Positions 31,115 through 39,465 of a stretch of DNA of 64,000 nucleotides are shown here, one piece after another. The stretch is taken from contig NZ_CANLYI010000008.1 in NCBI RefSeq assembly GCF_947495255.1, positions 186,001 through 250,000 on the forward strand, given 5' to 3'. Below the pieces are notes generated by a model, which did no database searches, was not told where the DNA came from, and worked only from the letters and a program-made list of their open reading frames with translations. Every line of letters begins with the position of its first letter. The stretch's first letter is position 1. Origin of the DNA: an uncultured Winogradskyella sp. (GTDB lineage: Bacteria; Bacteroidota; Bacteroidia; Flavobacteriales; Flavobacteriaceae). A program made the translations under genes and the position numbers.

Positions 31115-32138
31115 ACATTGTTTTATATAATTTATTTTTCATTTTTTTACTGTAAGGAACTTCAATAAGAAATGTAATTCCAGTGGCGAGAATTAAAGAA
31201 CATACTAATGCAATTCCTGAAGAGAACCAAAAGTTAAAATTCAATTTGCCTGACAAAATTGGAATAACATATTCAGTTGATATCACTTGATGAATTAAGT
31301 ACAATGAAAAAGAGATTTTACCCAAAAATAATGAAGGCTTATTTATAATGAATTTCAGTTTTCCATTTACAAATAAAGTCATCAAAGAAAAATAAAAAAT
31401 CAGCATAACCGCGTATTCCCAAAAGTCTATAAACTTTTTTGAATATCCGGAATAATCAAAAAGAGATATTTGAGAGAATAAACAAAGAATGACCATTCCA
31501 TAATACTTAGTTAGATTTGTGTGCTTGGTGATAATTTGATAAAATAAAATACCTGTGAAAAATAATGGCCAAAATTGTATTAAAGGCATATAATAAAACA
31601 ATCTCTTGACCCAAATGTTTTCAAATTGAAAGTGAACCATTAACACAATGAATAAGGTTAAAAATATTCCTATTTTATTTATGTGTTTTATTAATTTAAA
31701 ATGAAATAAAATTAACATAAAACCATAAAACAACAACTCTACTATCATAGTCCAATAGGAGTCATCAAGGTTTGGAATTTTTAAGTAAAATTGAAACATA
31801 GTCATATTTCCAAAATACTCAACAATACTTACCTTACTAAAGTCCAAGAAATAAAAGCTATGAAATAGCAATACCAAAAAAGTTAAAGTAACACTTGCCC
31901 AGTATGTTGGATACAATCTACTTATTCTATTTATTATAAATTGGCTCGATTTCTTAACATATTTAAGACTTAGTAGAATAACAAATCCGCTTATTATAAA
32001 AAATAAATCGACTCCAGTTGTTCCTAGCTTAAATCCTAAATCGGCTTGATTTTTGCCCATTGTAAAATGAAAGAAAACCACCATAATTGCTGCTAAACCT
32101 CTCAAGGCATCTAATTCTTTAAATCTTGTTTTATTCAT
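31101..32138 (-). CDS. Membrane acyltransferase, Acyl_transf_3 family
   Basis: A 345-residue integral membrane protein with about ten hydrophobic helices. The start RFKELDALRGLAAIMVVFFHF has the conserved RGLAA and active-site-associated His of the acyltransferase-3 family. Members move acetyl or other acyl groups to sugars of capsules, O-antigens or exopolysaccharides. The acceptor is unknown, and no polysaccharide cluster surrounds the gene. The A+T-rich, Lys/Asn-rich composition differs slightly from its neighbours, which may hint at later arrival. Confidence 0.88.
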   Translation of the reverse strand: MNKTRFKELDALRGLAAIMVVFFHFTMGKNQADLGFKLGTTGVDLFFIISGFVILLSLKYVKKSSQFIINRISRLYPTYWASVTLTFLVLLFHSFYFLDFSKVSIVEYFGNMTMFQFYLKIPNLDDSYWTMIVELLFYGFMLILFHFKLIKHINKIGIFLTLFIVLMVHFQFENIWVKRLFYYMPLIQFWPLFFTGILFYQIITKHTNLTKYYGMVILCLFSQISLFDYSGYSKKFIDFWEYAVMLIFYFSLMTLFVNGKLKFIINKPSLFLGKISFSLYLIHQVISTEYVIPILSGKLNFNFWFSSGIALVCSLILATGITFLIEVPYSKKMKNKLYKTMYKRL

Positions 32139-32210
32139 TCAGTTAAAATTGTACAGAGCAGCACTGTAACATTTAATTCTAATAACAGTCTATATAATGA
32201 TTGGTTGGTT

Positions 32211-32260
32211 AAGAGCAACACAAATTTCAAGCGCTTGGAAGGAGTGTTGCTCTTCCTTTT
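32211..32260. repeat. Long imperfect palindrome between the acyltransferase and mqo genes
   Basis: AAGAGCAACAC (32211-32221) pairs with GTGTTGCTCTT (32244-32254), and the centre contains the palindrome CAAGCGCTTG. A T-rich stretch follows only on the plus strand. No plus-strand gene lies upstream, so it does not explain itself as a terminator for mqo, which ends at 32274 on the minus strand. Confidence 0.55.
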
Positions 32261-32273
32261 TATAATTATACTG

Positions 32274-33761
32274 TTATAATTTTAATGCTTTCTTAGATTT
32301 TTCAAGCTGAACTTCAAATAATTCTTTGGTTAATTCAGTATTATACATTGGTAACATTTTTTGCAATAATTGTTTTCCTTTTTCTGTATTCAGAATCTCT
32401 GGAAATGCTTTTTCTAAAACACTCATCATAACATTTGTTGCTGTAGATGCACCTGGTGAAGCCCCTAAAAGACAGGTAATACTGCCGTTTTTACTGCTCA
32501 CGACTTCTGTGCCAAATTGAAGTTTACCGCCTTCATATTCATCCTTTTTAATAATCTGAACACGTTGACCTGCAACTAACAATTCCCAATCTTCACTCTT
32601 CGCGTTTTTATAAAATTTCCTTAATTCATCCATACGGTCTTCATGGCTCATACTCACCTGTTCTACCAAATATTTGGTTAATGGTAAATTGTGCCAAAAA
32701 GCACCTAGCATTGGAGATAAGTTATCGAATTGAATAGATTTTAATAAATCGAAATTAGAACCTGCTTTTAAAAATTTAGGACTAAAACCAGCGAAAGGAC
32801 CAAATAACAACTCACGCTTACCATCTATATATCTTGTATCTAAATGTGGTGTAGACATTGGTGGATCATTAGGTCCTGCTTTGCTGTAAACTTTTGCGTT
32901 ATGTTGCTTAATAATAGCTTCATTTCTACAAACTAACCATTCACCACTTACCGGAAATCCGCCATAACCTTCCTTCTCCTCTATTTCAACTTTTTGAAGT
33001 AATAATAAACTTGCACCTCCTGCTCCTATAAAAACATGTTTAGACTCTACATGATGTTCCTCTTTTGTTTTTAAATCTTTTAATTCAACTGTCCAATCAA
33101 TATCAGGACTAGGATCTACATCTTGCACTTCCATGTTGCAATTAACTGGTGTATTATATTTGGTTTCTAGAATAGAAAAAAGTTGTTTTGTAAGATTTCC
33201 ATAATTGACTTCTGCGCCTCTTTCAATGCGAGATGCTGCCATTTCTTCGTTACCAGAACGATCTTCAGCTATTAAAGGAAACCAAGTTTTCATTTTATCA
33301 ATATCTCTAGTAAACTCTATAGAATCGAACAAATAGTGCTCTTTAAACGCTTTAAAACGAGCTTCTAAATAATCTGAATTTGATTTACCTGTCACCCAAC
33401 TATGATGTGGTACGTTTTTAATGAAATCTTCTGGATTATCAATGAGTCCTTCTTCAACTAAAAACGACCAAAACTGTTTAGACACTTCAAATTGTCTACA
33501 AATTTCAATGGCTTTTTTAATGGATACAGAACCATCTTCTTCTTGTGGACAATAATTTAATTCACACAAAGCTGAATGTCCTGTGCCTGCATTATTCCAT
33601 GCCGCAGAACTTTCTTGCGCAACATCATCTAATCTTTCAACAATAAGTACTTTTAATTCTGGTTGTAAAATTTTTGAGATTAACGCTAAGGTGGCACTCA
33701 TTATTCCACCACCAACACAAATTAAATCGTATTCTATATTTGTTTCTATCTTTTTAGTCAT
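32274..33761 (-). CDS. mqo: Malate:quinone oxidoreductase
   Basis: FAD enzyme of the TCA cycle that oxidises malate to oxaloacetate and passes electrons to quinone at the membrane. The 495 residues match the family. The FAD dinucleotide-binding motif CVGGGIMSATL is at about 15-25, followed by NNAGTGHSALCELNY, FIGAGGASLLLLQ, GYGGFPVSGEWLVC, LLFGPFAGFSPKFL and LLGASPGASTA. No membrane helix is seen, which fits a peripheral membrane protein. It is divergent from the TraB/GumN gene. Confidence 0.97.
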   Translation of the reverse strand: MTKKIETNIEYDLICVGGGIMSATLALISKILQPELKVLIVERLDDVAQESSAAWNNAGTGHSALCELNYCPQEEDGSVSIKKAIEICRQFEVSKQFWSFLVEEGLIDNPEDFIKNVPHHSWVTGKSNSDYLEARFKAFKEHYLFDSIEFTRDIDKMKTWFPLIAEDRSGNEEMAASRIERGAEVNYGNLTKQLFSILETKYNTPVNCNMEVQDVDPSPDIDWTVELKDLKTKEEHHVESKHVFIGAGGASLLLLQKVEIEEKEGYGGFPVSGEWLVCRNEAIIKQHNAKVYSKAGPNDPPMSTPHLDTRYIDGKRELLFGPFAGFSPKFLKAGSNFDLLKSIQFDNLSPMLGAFWHNLPLTKYLVEQVSMSHEDRMDELRKFYKNAKSEDWELLVAGQRVQIIKKDEYEGGKLQFGTEVVSSKNGSITCLLGASPGASTATNVMMSVLEKAFPEILNTEKGKQLLQKMLPMYNTELTKELFEVQLEKSKKALKL

Positions 33762-33882
33762 TCTTGTTCTATTTGAAGCCTAAATATAAACAGAGAATTA
33801 GGAATATGTATTTTATTCTAATGAATCTGTAACTAATTTTAAAGTTTTATGTCTAATGCATTGTAATCAATAAAACATAAGA

Positions 33883-34746
33883 ATGAAAAAATTAATCGCT
33901 ACAGTACTATTTTCAATATTGAGTGTTATATCTATAAATGCGCAAAAATTAGAAAATTCAACACTTTGGAAAATTGAAGGAAATGGTTTAGAAAAACCAT
34001 CTTACATTTTTGGAACCATTCATATTACTTGTGATGCCTCCTTAGAAGACGATGTAAAGAAAGCACTAGATGAAACATCTCAAGTAGTTTTAGAAATAGA
34101 TATGGACGATCCATCAATGCAAACCAAGATGATGGGAGGCATGTACATGAAAGACGGTAAAAAAATTAGCGATTTAGTCTCTAAAGAAGATTATGCCATT
34201 ATAGATTCATTAATAACTAATGAAGTTGGTATGCCTCTAAAAATGGTAGAAAACATTAAGCCTTTTTTCTTAATTGCCATGCTTTATCCAAAAATGTTAG
34301 ACTGCCCAATGCAATCTTTTGAGCAAGAGCTTATGGCTGTGGCTACTGAGCAAAAAGAGGACATTAATGGTTTAGAAACTATTGAGGACCAGATGAAAGT
34401 TTTTGATGATATTCCTTATGAAGACCAAGTTGCTGACTTATTAAAAACAGCAAAAGATAATTTACAGAAAGATAGAGATATGTTTACAAAAATGTTAGAC
34501 ATCTATAAAGATGAAAATATAGAGGCATTGATTGCAATGATGAATGATGACGAATCTTCTTCTGTAAATAAGCATCAAGACAAGTTATTAATAAATAGAA
34601 ATAAAAACTGGATCCCGAAAATTAGTGAATATGCAATTGAGCAACCTACTTTCTTTGGTGTTGGCGCAGGTCATTTAGCAGGAGAATTTGGAGTCATTAA
34701 TCTACTTAGAGAAGCTGGCTATACCGTTAGTGCCATTATGGAATAA
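33883..34746 (+). CDS. TraB/GumN family secreted protein
   Basis: A 287-residue protein with signal peptide (ending INAQ). It has the conserved N-terminal GTIHI (residues 44-48, with a His proposed as a metal ligand), the aromatic-flanked core and the C-terminal GVGAGHLAGEFGV motif. These two His-containing motifs are the hallmark of the TraB/GumN/Tiki fold, and Tiki proteins are metalloproteases. The bacterial substrate is unknown. The protein is probably periplasmic. A terminator follows. Confidence 0.85.
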   Translation: MKKLIATVLFSILSVISINAQKLENSTLWKIEGNGLEKPSYIFGTIHITCDASLEDDVKKALDETSQVVLEIDMDDPSMQTKMMGGMYMKDGKKISDLVSKEDYAIIDSLITNEVGMPLKMVENIKPFFLIAMLYPKMLDCPMQSFEQELMAVATEQKEDINGLETIEDQMKVFDDIPYEDQVADLLKTAKDNLQKDRDMFTKMLDIYKDENIEALIAMMNDDESSSVNKHQDKLLINRNKNWIPKISEYAIEQPTFFGVGAGHLAGEFGVINLLREAGYTVSAIME

Positions 34747-34795
34747 TCTAATACTATCTAAAATTTAGATATAAACTTAGCATAATATATAAAAC

Positions 34796-34832
34796 AAAAA
34801 AAATGAGCTCAAATAATGAGCTCATTTTTTGT
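34796..34832. terminator. Bidirectional terminator
   Basis: AAATGAGCTC and GAGCTCATTT around AAATAAT, with A runs on the left and T6 on the right, between the TraB/GumN gene and the convergent OmpW-like gene. Confidence 0.9.
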
Positions 34833-34852
34833 TTATTTAAAGTTTTATTCTT

Positions 34853-35467
34853 TTAAAATTTCATACCAACACCTAATCCAATTACTAAAGGATCAATGTC
34901 TACTGCTACTGGCAATACGCCTTCACCTGTGTCAACATCAACATCTGTAGATAAGAACAGTTTTTTAATATCAAAGTTTAAGAACCACTTATCAGTTAAG
35001 TTATAATCTATACCAGCTTGTAAAGAAAATCCAAATGTATTTTCATAATCCATACCAGCAACATCTCCTTCATTTTCACCATAAAAGAAAGTATAGTTTA
35101 CACCTGCACCAACATAAGGTTTAAAGTCATCTGCATAAAAATGATACTGCAAGTTAAGTGTTGGAGGTAATAACCAAACATGTCCCAAATCAGCACCACC
35201 TTCAAGTTCTACATCATGTTTAGTAGTTGCCAAAATAAGTTCTGCTGCAATGTTTTTAGTAAAGAAATAAGTAAAATCCAATTCAGGAACAAAAGCCGTA
35301 CTAATATCTACATCAGCACCAGCAATATCATCACCAGGAGAAGGTATTACAGAAATAAGTCTAAAACGCGCCTGCCATTTGTTAAAATCATCAGATGATG
35401 TATCATCTTGAGCATTAATATTAACTGTAAAACCAATTAGTAAAATAAATAATAATAAATTTTTCAT
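34853..35467 (-). CDS. OmpW family outer membrane protein
   Basis: A 204-residue beta-barrel with signal peptide (ending INAQ). The family pattern is seen in FTYFFTKNIAAELILATTKHD, GHVWLLPPTLNLQYHF, KPYVGAGVNYTFFY, the LTDKWFLNFDIKKLF strand and the terminal Phe. OmpW proteins form eight-stranded barrels for small hydrophobic molecules; the substrate is unknown here. The promoter and an operator-like palindrome lie upstream. Confidence 0.88.
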   Translation of the reverse strand: MKNLLLFILLIGFTVNINAQDDTSSDDFNKWQARFRLISVIPSPGDDIAGADVDISTAFVPELDFTYFFTKNIAAELILATTKHDVELEGGADLGHVWLLPPTLNLQYHFYADDFKPYVGAGVNYTFFYGENEGDVAGMDYENTFGFSLQAGIDYNLTDKWFLNFDIKKLFLSTDVDVDTGEGVLPVAVDIDPLVIGLGVGMKF

Positions 35468-35489
35468 GAGATTTGTTTTTAAAATTTTA

Positions 35490-35517
35490 CAAATTTATAA
35501 TTGATAAAAAGCTCAAA
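35490..35517 (-). promoter_or_regulatory. Promoter of the OmpW-like gene
   Basis: On the minus strand, TTTG (35517-35514), a 16-base spacer and TAAATTTG (35497-35490) resemble the Bacteroidota promoter; the spacing is at the short end. Confidence 0.5.
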
Positions 35518-35520
35518 TAC

Positions 35521-35532
35521 TGACAAAAGTCA
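35521..35532. promoter_or_regulatory. TGAC-N4-GTCA palindrome at the OmpW promoter
   Basis: TGACAAAAGTCA lies directly upstream of the -33 element. Its centre (35526.5) is about 42 bases upstream of the expected transcription start, which is the usual position for a class II activator of the CRP/FNR type. The regulator is inferred, not identified. Confidence 0.45.
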
Positions 35533-35610
35533 TAGGTCAGTTTTATAAACAATTTTTAATTATCAAGTTATTAACCTCATGCAGTTTGTTTAGACTCAAT
35601 TTTAACAATA

Positions 35611-35639
35611 CATAACTAATTGACTACTAATTAGTTATG
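35611..35639. promoter_or_regulatory. Perfect palindrome in the deoC/ompW gap
   Basis: CATAACTAATT and AATTAGTTATG are fully complementary around a 7-base centre. There is no T run, so it is not a terminator. It sits in the 370-base gap between the divergent OmpW-like and deoC genes. The rest of the gap shows a TAACTTTG box at 35713-35720 and a small TTCCC/GGGAA stem at about 35774-35796. Confidence 0.45.
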
Positions 35640-35837
35640 GGTTAATAAAAAAATATTCGACGAAATGCACAATAATTTTCAACGTTTAATGTGCTTTTTA
35701 ACGGATAAATATTAACTTTGTCGAGCTATTTAATTCCAACGTTACCTTTTAAGTTTAATCATTTTTGTTGTGTTCCCTTAACATAATTATGGGAATTATT
35801 GCATTAATTTTAAGTACAAAAGCCCTAACTTTTTATC

Positions 35838-36500
35838 ATGGAATTAAATAGATTCATTGACCACACATTATTAAGCGCCTCAGCTACCGAGGCAGACGTC
35901 CTAAAACTTTGCGACGAAGCTTTAAAATATCATTTTTATTCAGTTTGTGTAAACAGTAGTTATGTTTCTCTAGCTAAACAAGCTATTGGACGATCTAATG
36001 TAAAAATTTGCTCCGTTATTGGATTTCCGCTTGGAGCAATGTCTACAGAAGCAAAAATATTTGAAGCAAAAAACGCTATAGACCAAGGCGCCACAGAAAT
36101 CGATATGGTTATTAATATTGGACGCCTTAAAAGCAAAAACTATGTTGCTGTTCTTAAGGATATCAGTAAAGTAAAAAAAGCCATTGGTTTTACAACGCTA
36201 AAAGTTATTTTAGAAATAAGTGAACTTTCTAAAAACGAAATTGTAAAAGCTTGTGAAATTTGCATCGACGCCAAAGCCGATTTTGTAAAAACATCAACAG
36301 GTTTCTCCAAAAGTGGAGCGACGTTAACTGCTGTAAAGATTATGAAAAAAACGGTAAGAGGCCAACTTAAAATAAAAGCTTCTGGAGGCATTAGAGATGC
36401 TGAAACTGCTCTTAAATACATTGAAGTTGGTGTTTCTAGAATTGGTGCATCTGCAGGTGTTGCTATGATGAATGACGAATATTCAACCGCAGCCTATTAG
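35838..36500 (+). CDS. deoC: Deoxyribose-phosphate aldolase
   Basis: Cleaves 2-deoxyribose-5-phosphate to glyceraldehyde-3-phosphate and acetaldehyde, completing deoxynucleoside breakdown. It has 220 residues and a TIM-barrel pattern: IDHTLL, VCVNSSYV, VIGFPLGA, EIDMVINIG, the Schiff-base Lys151 in FVKTSTGF, and the second Lys in IKASGGIR. It is followed by deoD, with a 195-base gap holding an inverted repeat; DeoC and DeoD act in the same pathway. Confidence 0.97.
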   Translation: MELNRFIDHTLLSASATEADVLKLCDEALKYHFYSVCVNSSYVSLAKQAIGRSNVKICSVIGFPLGAMSTEAKIFEAKNAIDQGATEIDMVINIGRLKSKNYVAVLKDISKVKKAIGFTTLKVILEISELSKNEIVKACEICIDAKADFVKTSTGFSKSGATLTAVKIMKKTVRGQLKIKASGGIRDAETALKYIEVGVSRIGASAGVAMMNDEYSTAAY

Positions 36501-36520
36501 ATACTCTACTCTCTCACTTT

Positions 36521-36677
36521 GAAGTGATTTATACTTTTTTTTGATTTTGAATTGTATTCAAATTATCTTAAAGCTCCTATAGTGCTATGACTAATTTTGG
36601 CTTAGATAGTATAAAACAGGAATTTTGATGAAATTTTGTTAAAATTTGAAGTAAAAATAAAAAGTATAAATCACTTC
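36521..36677. repeat. 157-base segment bounded by an 18-base perfect inverted repeat
   Basis: GAAGTGATTTATACTTTT (36521-36538) and its exact complement (36660-36677) flank 121 bases of A+T-rich DNA with no open frame. The left arm also forms a small palindrome, TCACTTTGAAGTGA. It lies between deoC and deoD and could be a miniature inverted-repeat element or a paired operator. Confidence 0.6.
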
Positions 36678-36683
36678 TTTGCT

Positions 36684-36691
36684 TAACTTTG
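36684..36691 (+). promoter_or_regulatory. -7 box of deoD
   Basis: TAACTTTG ends 4 bases before the deoD ATG, so a transcript from it would have almost no leader. No good -33 element was found. Confidence 0.45.
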
Positions 36692-36695
36692 TAAT

Positions 36696-37394
36696 ATGAG
36701 TGTACATATCGAAGCCAAAAAAGGCGAAATTGCAGAGACTATTTTACTTCCAGGAGATCCATTAAGAGCAAAATGGATTGCTGAAACATTTTTTGAAAAC
36801 CCAGTTTGTTTTAACAAAGTCAGAGGCATGTATGGCTATACAGGCACTTACAAAGGCAAAAGAGTTTCTACTATGGGAACAGGAATGGGAGTTCCGAGTA
36901 TTTCTATTTATTCGCATGAATTAATAACAGAATATGGCGTGAAAAACTTAATTAGAGTTGGAAGTGCTGGATCGTACCAAAAGGATGTAAAAATTAGGGA
37001 TGTTGTTTTAGCAATGTCTGCCTCTTCTACTTCTGGTGTTAACGAATTGCGTTTTGGAGGTGCAGACTACGCACCTACTGCAGATTTTGGCTTGTTTATG
37101 AAAGCTGTAGAAGCTGCACGAGCTAAAAACATAGAAATTAAGGCTGGTAACGTTTTGTCTTCAGATGAATTTTACGAAGATGACAAAGAGTCTTTTAAAA
37201 AGTGGTCTAAATTCGGAGTGCTTTGTGTAGAAATGGAAGCTGCTGGTTTATATACCATTGCCGCAAAACATAATGCAAATGCATTAGCCATTTTAACTAT
37301 TTCGGATTCTTTGGTTTCAGGTGAATCCACAACTAGCAAGGAACGCGAAACTACTTTTAAAAATATGATTGAAGTGGCTCTAGAATTAGCTTAA
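36696..37394 (+). CDS. deoD: Purine nucleoside phosphorylase, DeoD type
   Basis: Phosphorolyses purine (deoxy)nucleosides to base and (deoxy)ribose-1-phosphate. It has 232 residues and is of the hexameric trimeric-dimer class: a N-terminal [11 protein letters not shown], phosphate-site [38 protein letters not shown] (ribose binding) and the catalytic Asp in ISDSLVSGE. It works with DeoC upstream in purine deoxynucleoside salvage. The lipoprotein phosphatase gene begins 79 bases downstream. Confidence 0.97.
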   Translation: MSVHIEAKKGEIAETILLPGDPLRAKWIAETFFENPVCFNKVRGMYGYTGTYKGKRVSTMGTGMGVPSISIYSHELITEYGVKNLIRVGSAGSYQKDVKIRDVVLAMSASSTSGVNELRFGGADYAPTADFGLFMKAVEAARAKNIEIKAGNVLSSDEFYEDDKESFKKWSKFGVLCVEMEAAGLYTIAAKHNANALAILTISDSLVSGESTTSKERETTFKNMIEVALELA

Positions 37395-37473
37395 CACCAC
37401 AAAAACTAACAATCTTTTTCAATTATTATTATTATTATTAATTAAAGAATTTAATTCTATTCGTATAACAATC

Positions 37474-37992
37474 ATGAAAAAAATAATCCTAATACTACTT
37501 ATAACTTTAGTCGCATTTCCATCTTGTAAAGAAAAGACAACGGAAGAAAATGAAGACGTCATTGCAACCTACTACCTAATAAGACATGCAGAAAAAGACA
37601 GAGGCGATAAAAAGAATAAAGACCCACATTTAACTACAATTGGCCGCAAACGTGCAGAAAATTGGAAAAAACATTTTAAAGGTGTAAACTTTGATGCTGT
37701 ATATTCTACCAATTACAACAGAACCAAAGAAACAGCAACTCCAACGGCAAAAGCTAATAATTTAGTGCTTCATTTTTACAATCCTTCAGACTTTAAAATT
37801 GAAGAATTCATGGAAAAAACAAAAGGAAAAACAGTTCTTATTGTTGGCCACAGTAATACCACTCCAAAATTTGCAAATGCGTTATTAGGTGAAGATAAAT
37901 ATGATGATATTGAAGACCATAATAATGCGAATTTGTATAAAGTTACTTTTACAAAAGATGGTAAATTTTCAGAGTTATTAATTGTCAACTAG
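37474..37992 (+). CDS. Lipoprotein histidine phosphatase (SixA/PGAM type)
   Basis: A 172-residue protein with signal peptide and lipobox (VAFPSCKEK, Cys18). The mature domain has the histidine phosphatase core: LIRHAEK (phospho-acceptor His), TTIGRKRAENW, YSTNYNRTKETATP and VGHSNT (second His). It is probably periplasmic or on the outer membrane, and its substrate is unknown. It overlaps by 15 bases with the convergent lipoprotein gene ending at 37978, without an obvious terminator between. Confidence 0.85.
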   Translation: MKKIILILLITLVAFPSCKEKTTEENEDVIATYYLIRHAEKDRGDKKNKDPHLTTIGRKRAENWKKHFKGVNFDAVYSTNYNRTKETATPTAKANNLVLHFYNPSDFKIEEFMEKTKGKTVLIVGHSNTTPKFANALLGEDKYDDIEDHNNANLYKVTFTKDGKFSELLIVN

Positions 37993-38763
37993 CTGAACTT
38001 CTATATTCTTTAATTCAATTTTAGACAACAATTCTAACTGATTATTTTCAAAAACTTTACCTAGGTTTTCTAGAATAAACTTCGCATCCTCGGCTTTATA
38101 ATTGTTATAGTCTACAAAACGTAATCCATTAACATAACGTTCATTATAAGCTTCTCTAAAACGCATTCCTATTTCCTTACCCTCATTATATGAATATGCA
38201 AAGTAATCCAACTTAAAAGAGTGTTTATTAATCCAATAAATAAAAATATCTTCATGGTCTTCGCCTCCACCTTCTGCACTAAATGTAACTTTAATCTTAT
38301 AATAATCTTTACCTTTTATTTGCTCACTTACTAACAGTGCTTTATTTACGGCTTCATCATTTAAACCATAAGGTAAAACGGAAAAATAGTGTACCGAATT
38401 AACTGAAGCTTCATACTTTTTAGCAATGGAATCTTCGAGTTTCACGAAGTCTTTATTATCATAGCGTTCAAAACCTACATTACTCAACATATCAAAAATA
38501 GAATCGTTATCCTTTACTAAAATGCGTACTAAAAGAAATTCGTGATTCTTACGAAGTGCCTGGTAATAAACATCCCTAAATTCAAATTTTAAACTCGATT
38601 TTTTAAACTTTTCACCACCAGAAACTTCAATAGATTTATTAATAATCTCATCTGCAGTTAAGGCCTTAGTAACAGCTTCAGTAGTTATTGTATTTGTGTT
38701 AGAATTTTCATTCTTACATCCAAAAAGGACAACAACAAATACGAGTAGCAAATAATTCTTCAT
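37978..38763 (-). CDS. Lipoprotein, DUF6503-like (LolA-like fold)
   Basis: A 261-residue lipoprotein (VVLFGCKNE, Cys16). The mature part begins with an ADEIINKSIEVSGGEKFKKSS segment like that of Bacteroidota lipoproteins of the DUF6503 type, which resemble the half-barrel LolA/LolB fold; a stretch of beta strands and EDIFIYWINKHSFKLDYFAY follow. The family assignment is from memory of the pattern and is moderate. Its last 15 bases overlap the convergent phosphatase gene. Confidence 0.7.
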   Translation of the reverse strand: MKNYLLLVFVVVLFGCKNENSNTNTITTEAVTKALTADEIINKSIEVSGGEKFKKSSLKFEFRDVYYQALRKNHEFLLVRILVKDNDSIFDMLSNVGFERYDNKDFVKLEDSIAKKYEASVNSVHYFSVLPYGLNDEAVNKALLVSEQIKGKDYYKIKVTFSAEGGGEDHEDIFIYWINKHSFKLDYFAYSYNEGKEIGMRFREAYNERYVNGLRFVDYNNYKAEDAKFILENLGKVFENNQLELLSKIELKNIEVQLVDN

Positions 38764-38916
38764 GATTAATTTATTTTCTAAAAATAAAGTCGTAAAACTA
38801 AAGATAAGATTACAATTTAATGAAGCATTAACGAATTCTTAGCAACTCTTAATCATTGTAGATTTTAAACTTCAAAAGTTATTTAAACGAAACTTTCTAA
38901 CTAATAACTAAAAAAC

Positions 38917-38924
38917 TATCTTTG
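38917..38924 (+). promoter_or_regulatory. -7 box of smpB, deciding its start
   Basis: TATCTTTG ends 6 bases before the ATG at 38931, so the transcript is probably leaderless or nearly so. The upstream in-frame TTG (38922) is part of this box and so is unlikely to be the start. Confidence 0.5.
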
Positions 38925-38930
38925 CCATCC

Positions 38931-39389
38931 ATGCAAAATAAGGTTAACATACTTAATAAGAAAGCAAAATTTCAGTACGAGATATTAGATAAATATACGG
39001 CTGGGATTGTACTTAGCGGAACTGAGATTAAATCTATTAGATCCAGCAAGGCTTCTATTGCCGAAAGTTTCTGCGAGTTTAATGAGCGTGGGGAACTTTT
39101 TGTTATTAATATGACGGTAGAAGAATACGCTTATGGCAACTACTACAACCACAGACCAAAAGCAGAACGTAAACTACTGCTTAATAAAAAAGAGCTTAAA
39201 AAGTTAAAAAAGGAAATAGACGTAAAAGGAAATGCTATTATTCCTTTAAAACTTTTTGTTAACGATAGAGGTTTAGCTAAACTAGTAATTGGTTTAGGAA
39301 AAGGTAAAAAACTCTATGATAAGCGCGAAACCATTAAAGATCGCGACAACAAGCGAAATTTAGACCGTATTAAGAAAGATTTCCGTTAG
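38931..39389 (+). CDS. smpB: SsrA-binding protein SmpB
   Basis: Binds tmRNA and brings it to stalled ribosomes for trans-translation. From the ATG at 38931 it has 152 residues, the normal length. Motifs include NKKAKFQYEILDKYTAGIVL, LSGTEIKSIRSSKASIAESF, HRPKAERKLLLNKKE and the basic tail KKLYDKRETIKDRDNKRNL that enters the decoding centre. Cytoplasmic. The tmRNA gene is not in this window. Confidence 0.97.
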   Translation: MQNKVNILNKKAKFQYEILDKYTAGIVLSGTEIKSIRSSKASIAESFCEFNERGELFVINMTVEEYAYGNYYNHRPKAERKLLLNKKELKKLKKEIDVKGNAIIPLKLFVNDRGLAKLVIGLGKGKKLYDKRETIKDRDNKRNLDRIKKDFR

Positions 39390-39465
39390 AAGACTCCTTT
39401 TATTATCTGCTATATTTATTATAAAAACAGTCTTGTTTTTATTAACTTACTTGCAAATATTTAAA

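Noticed and set aside
31101..32138. Capsule or O-antigen gene cluster around the acyltransferase
   Set aside because: Its neighbours are clpB and mqo; no other sugar genes are nearby.
37423..37441. ATT-rich simple repeat before the lipoprotein phosphatase gene
   Set aside because: Simple low-complexity sequence in an A+T-rich spacer; no evidence for phase variation, since it is outside the coding region and promoter spacing is unclear.
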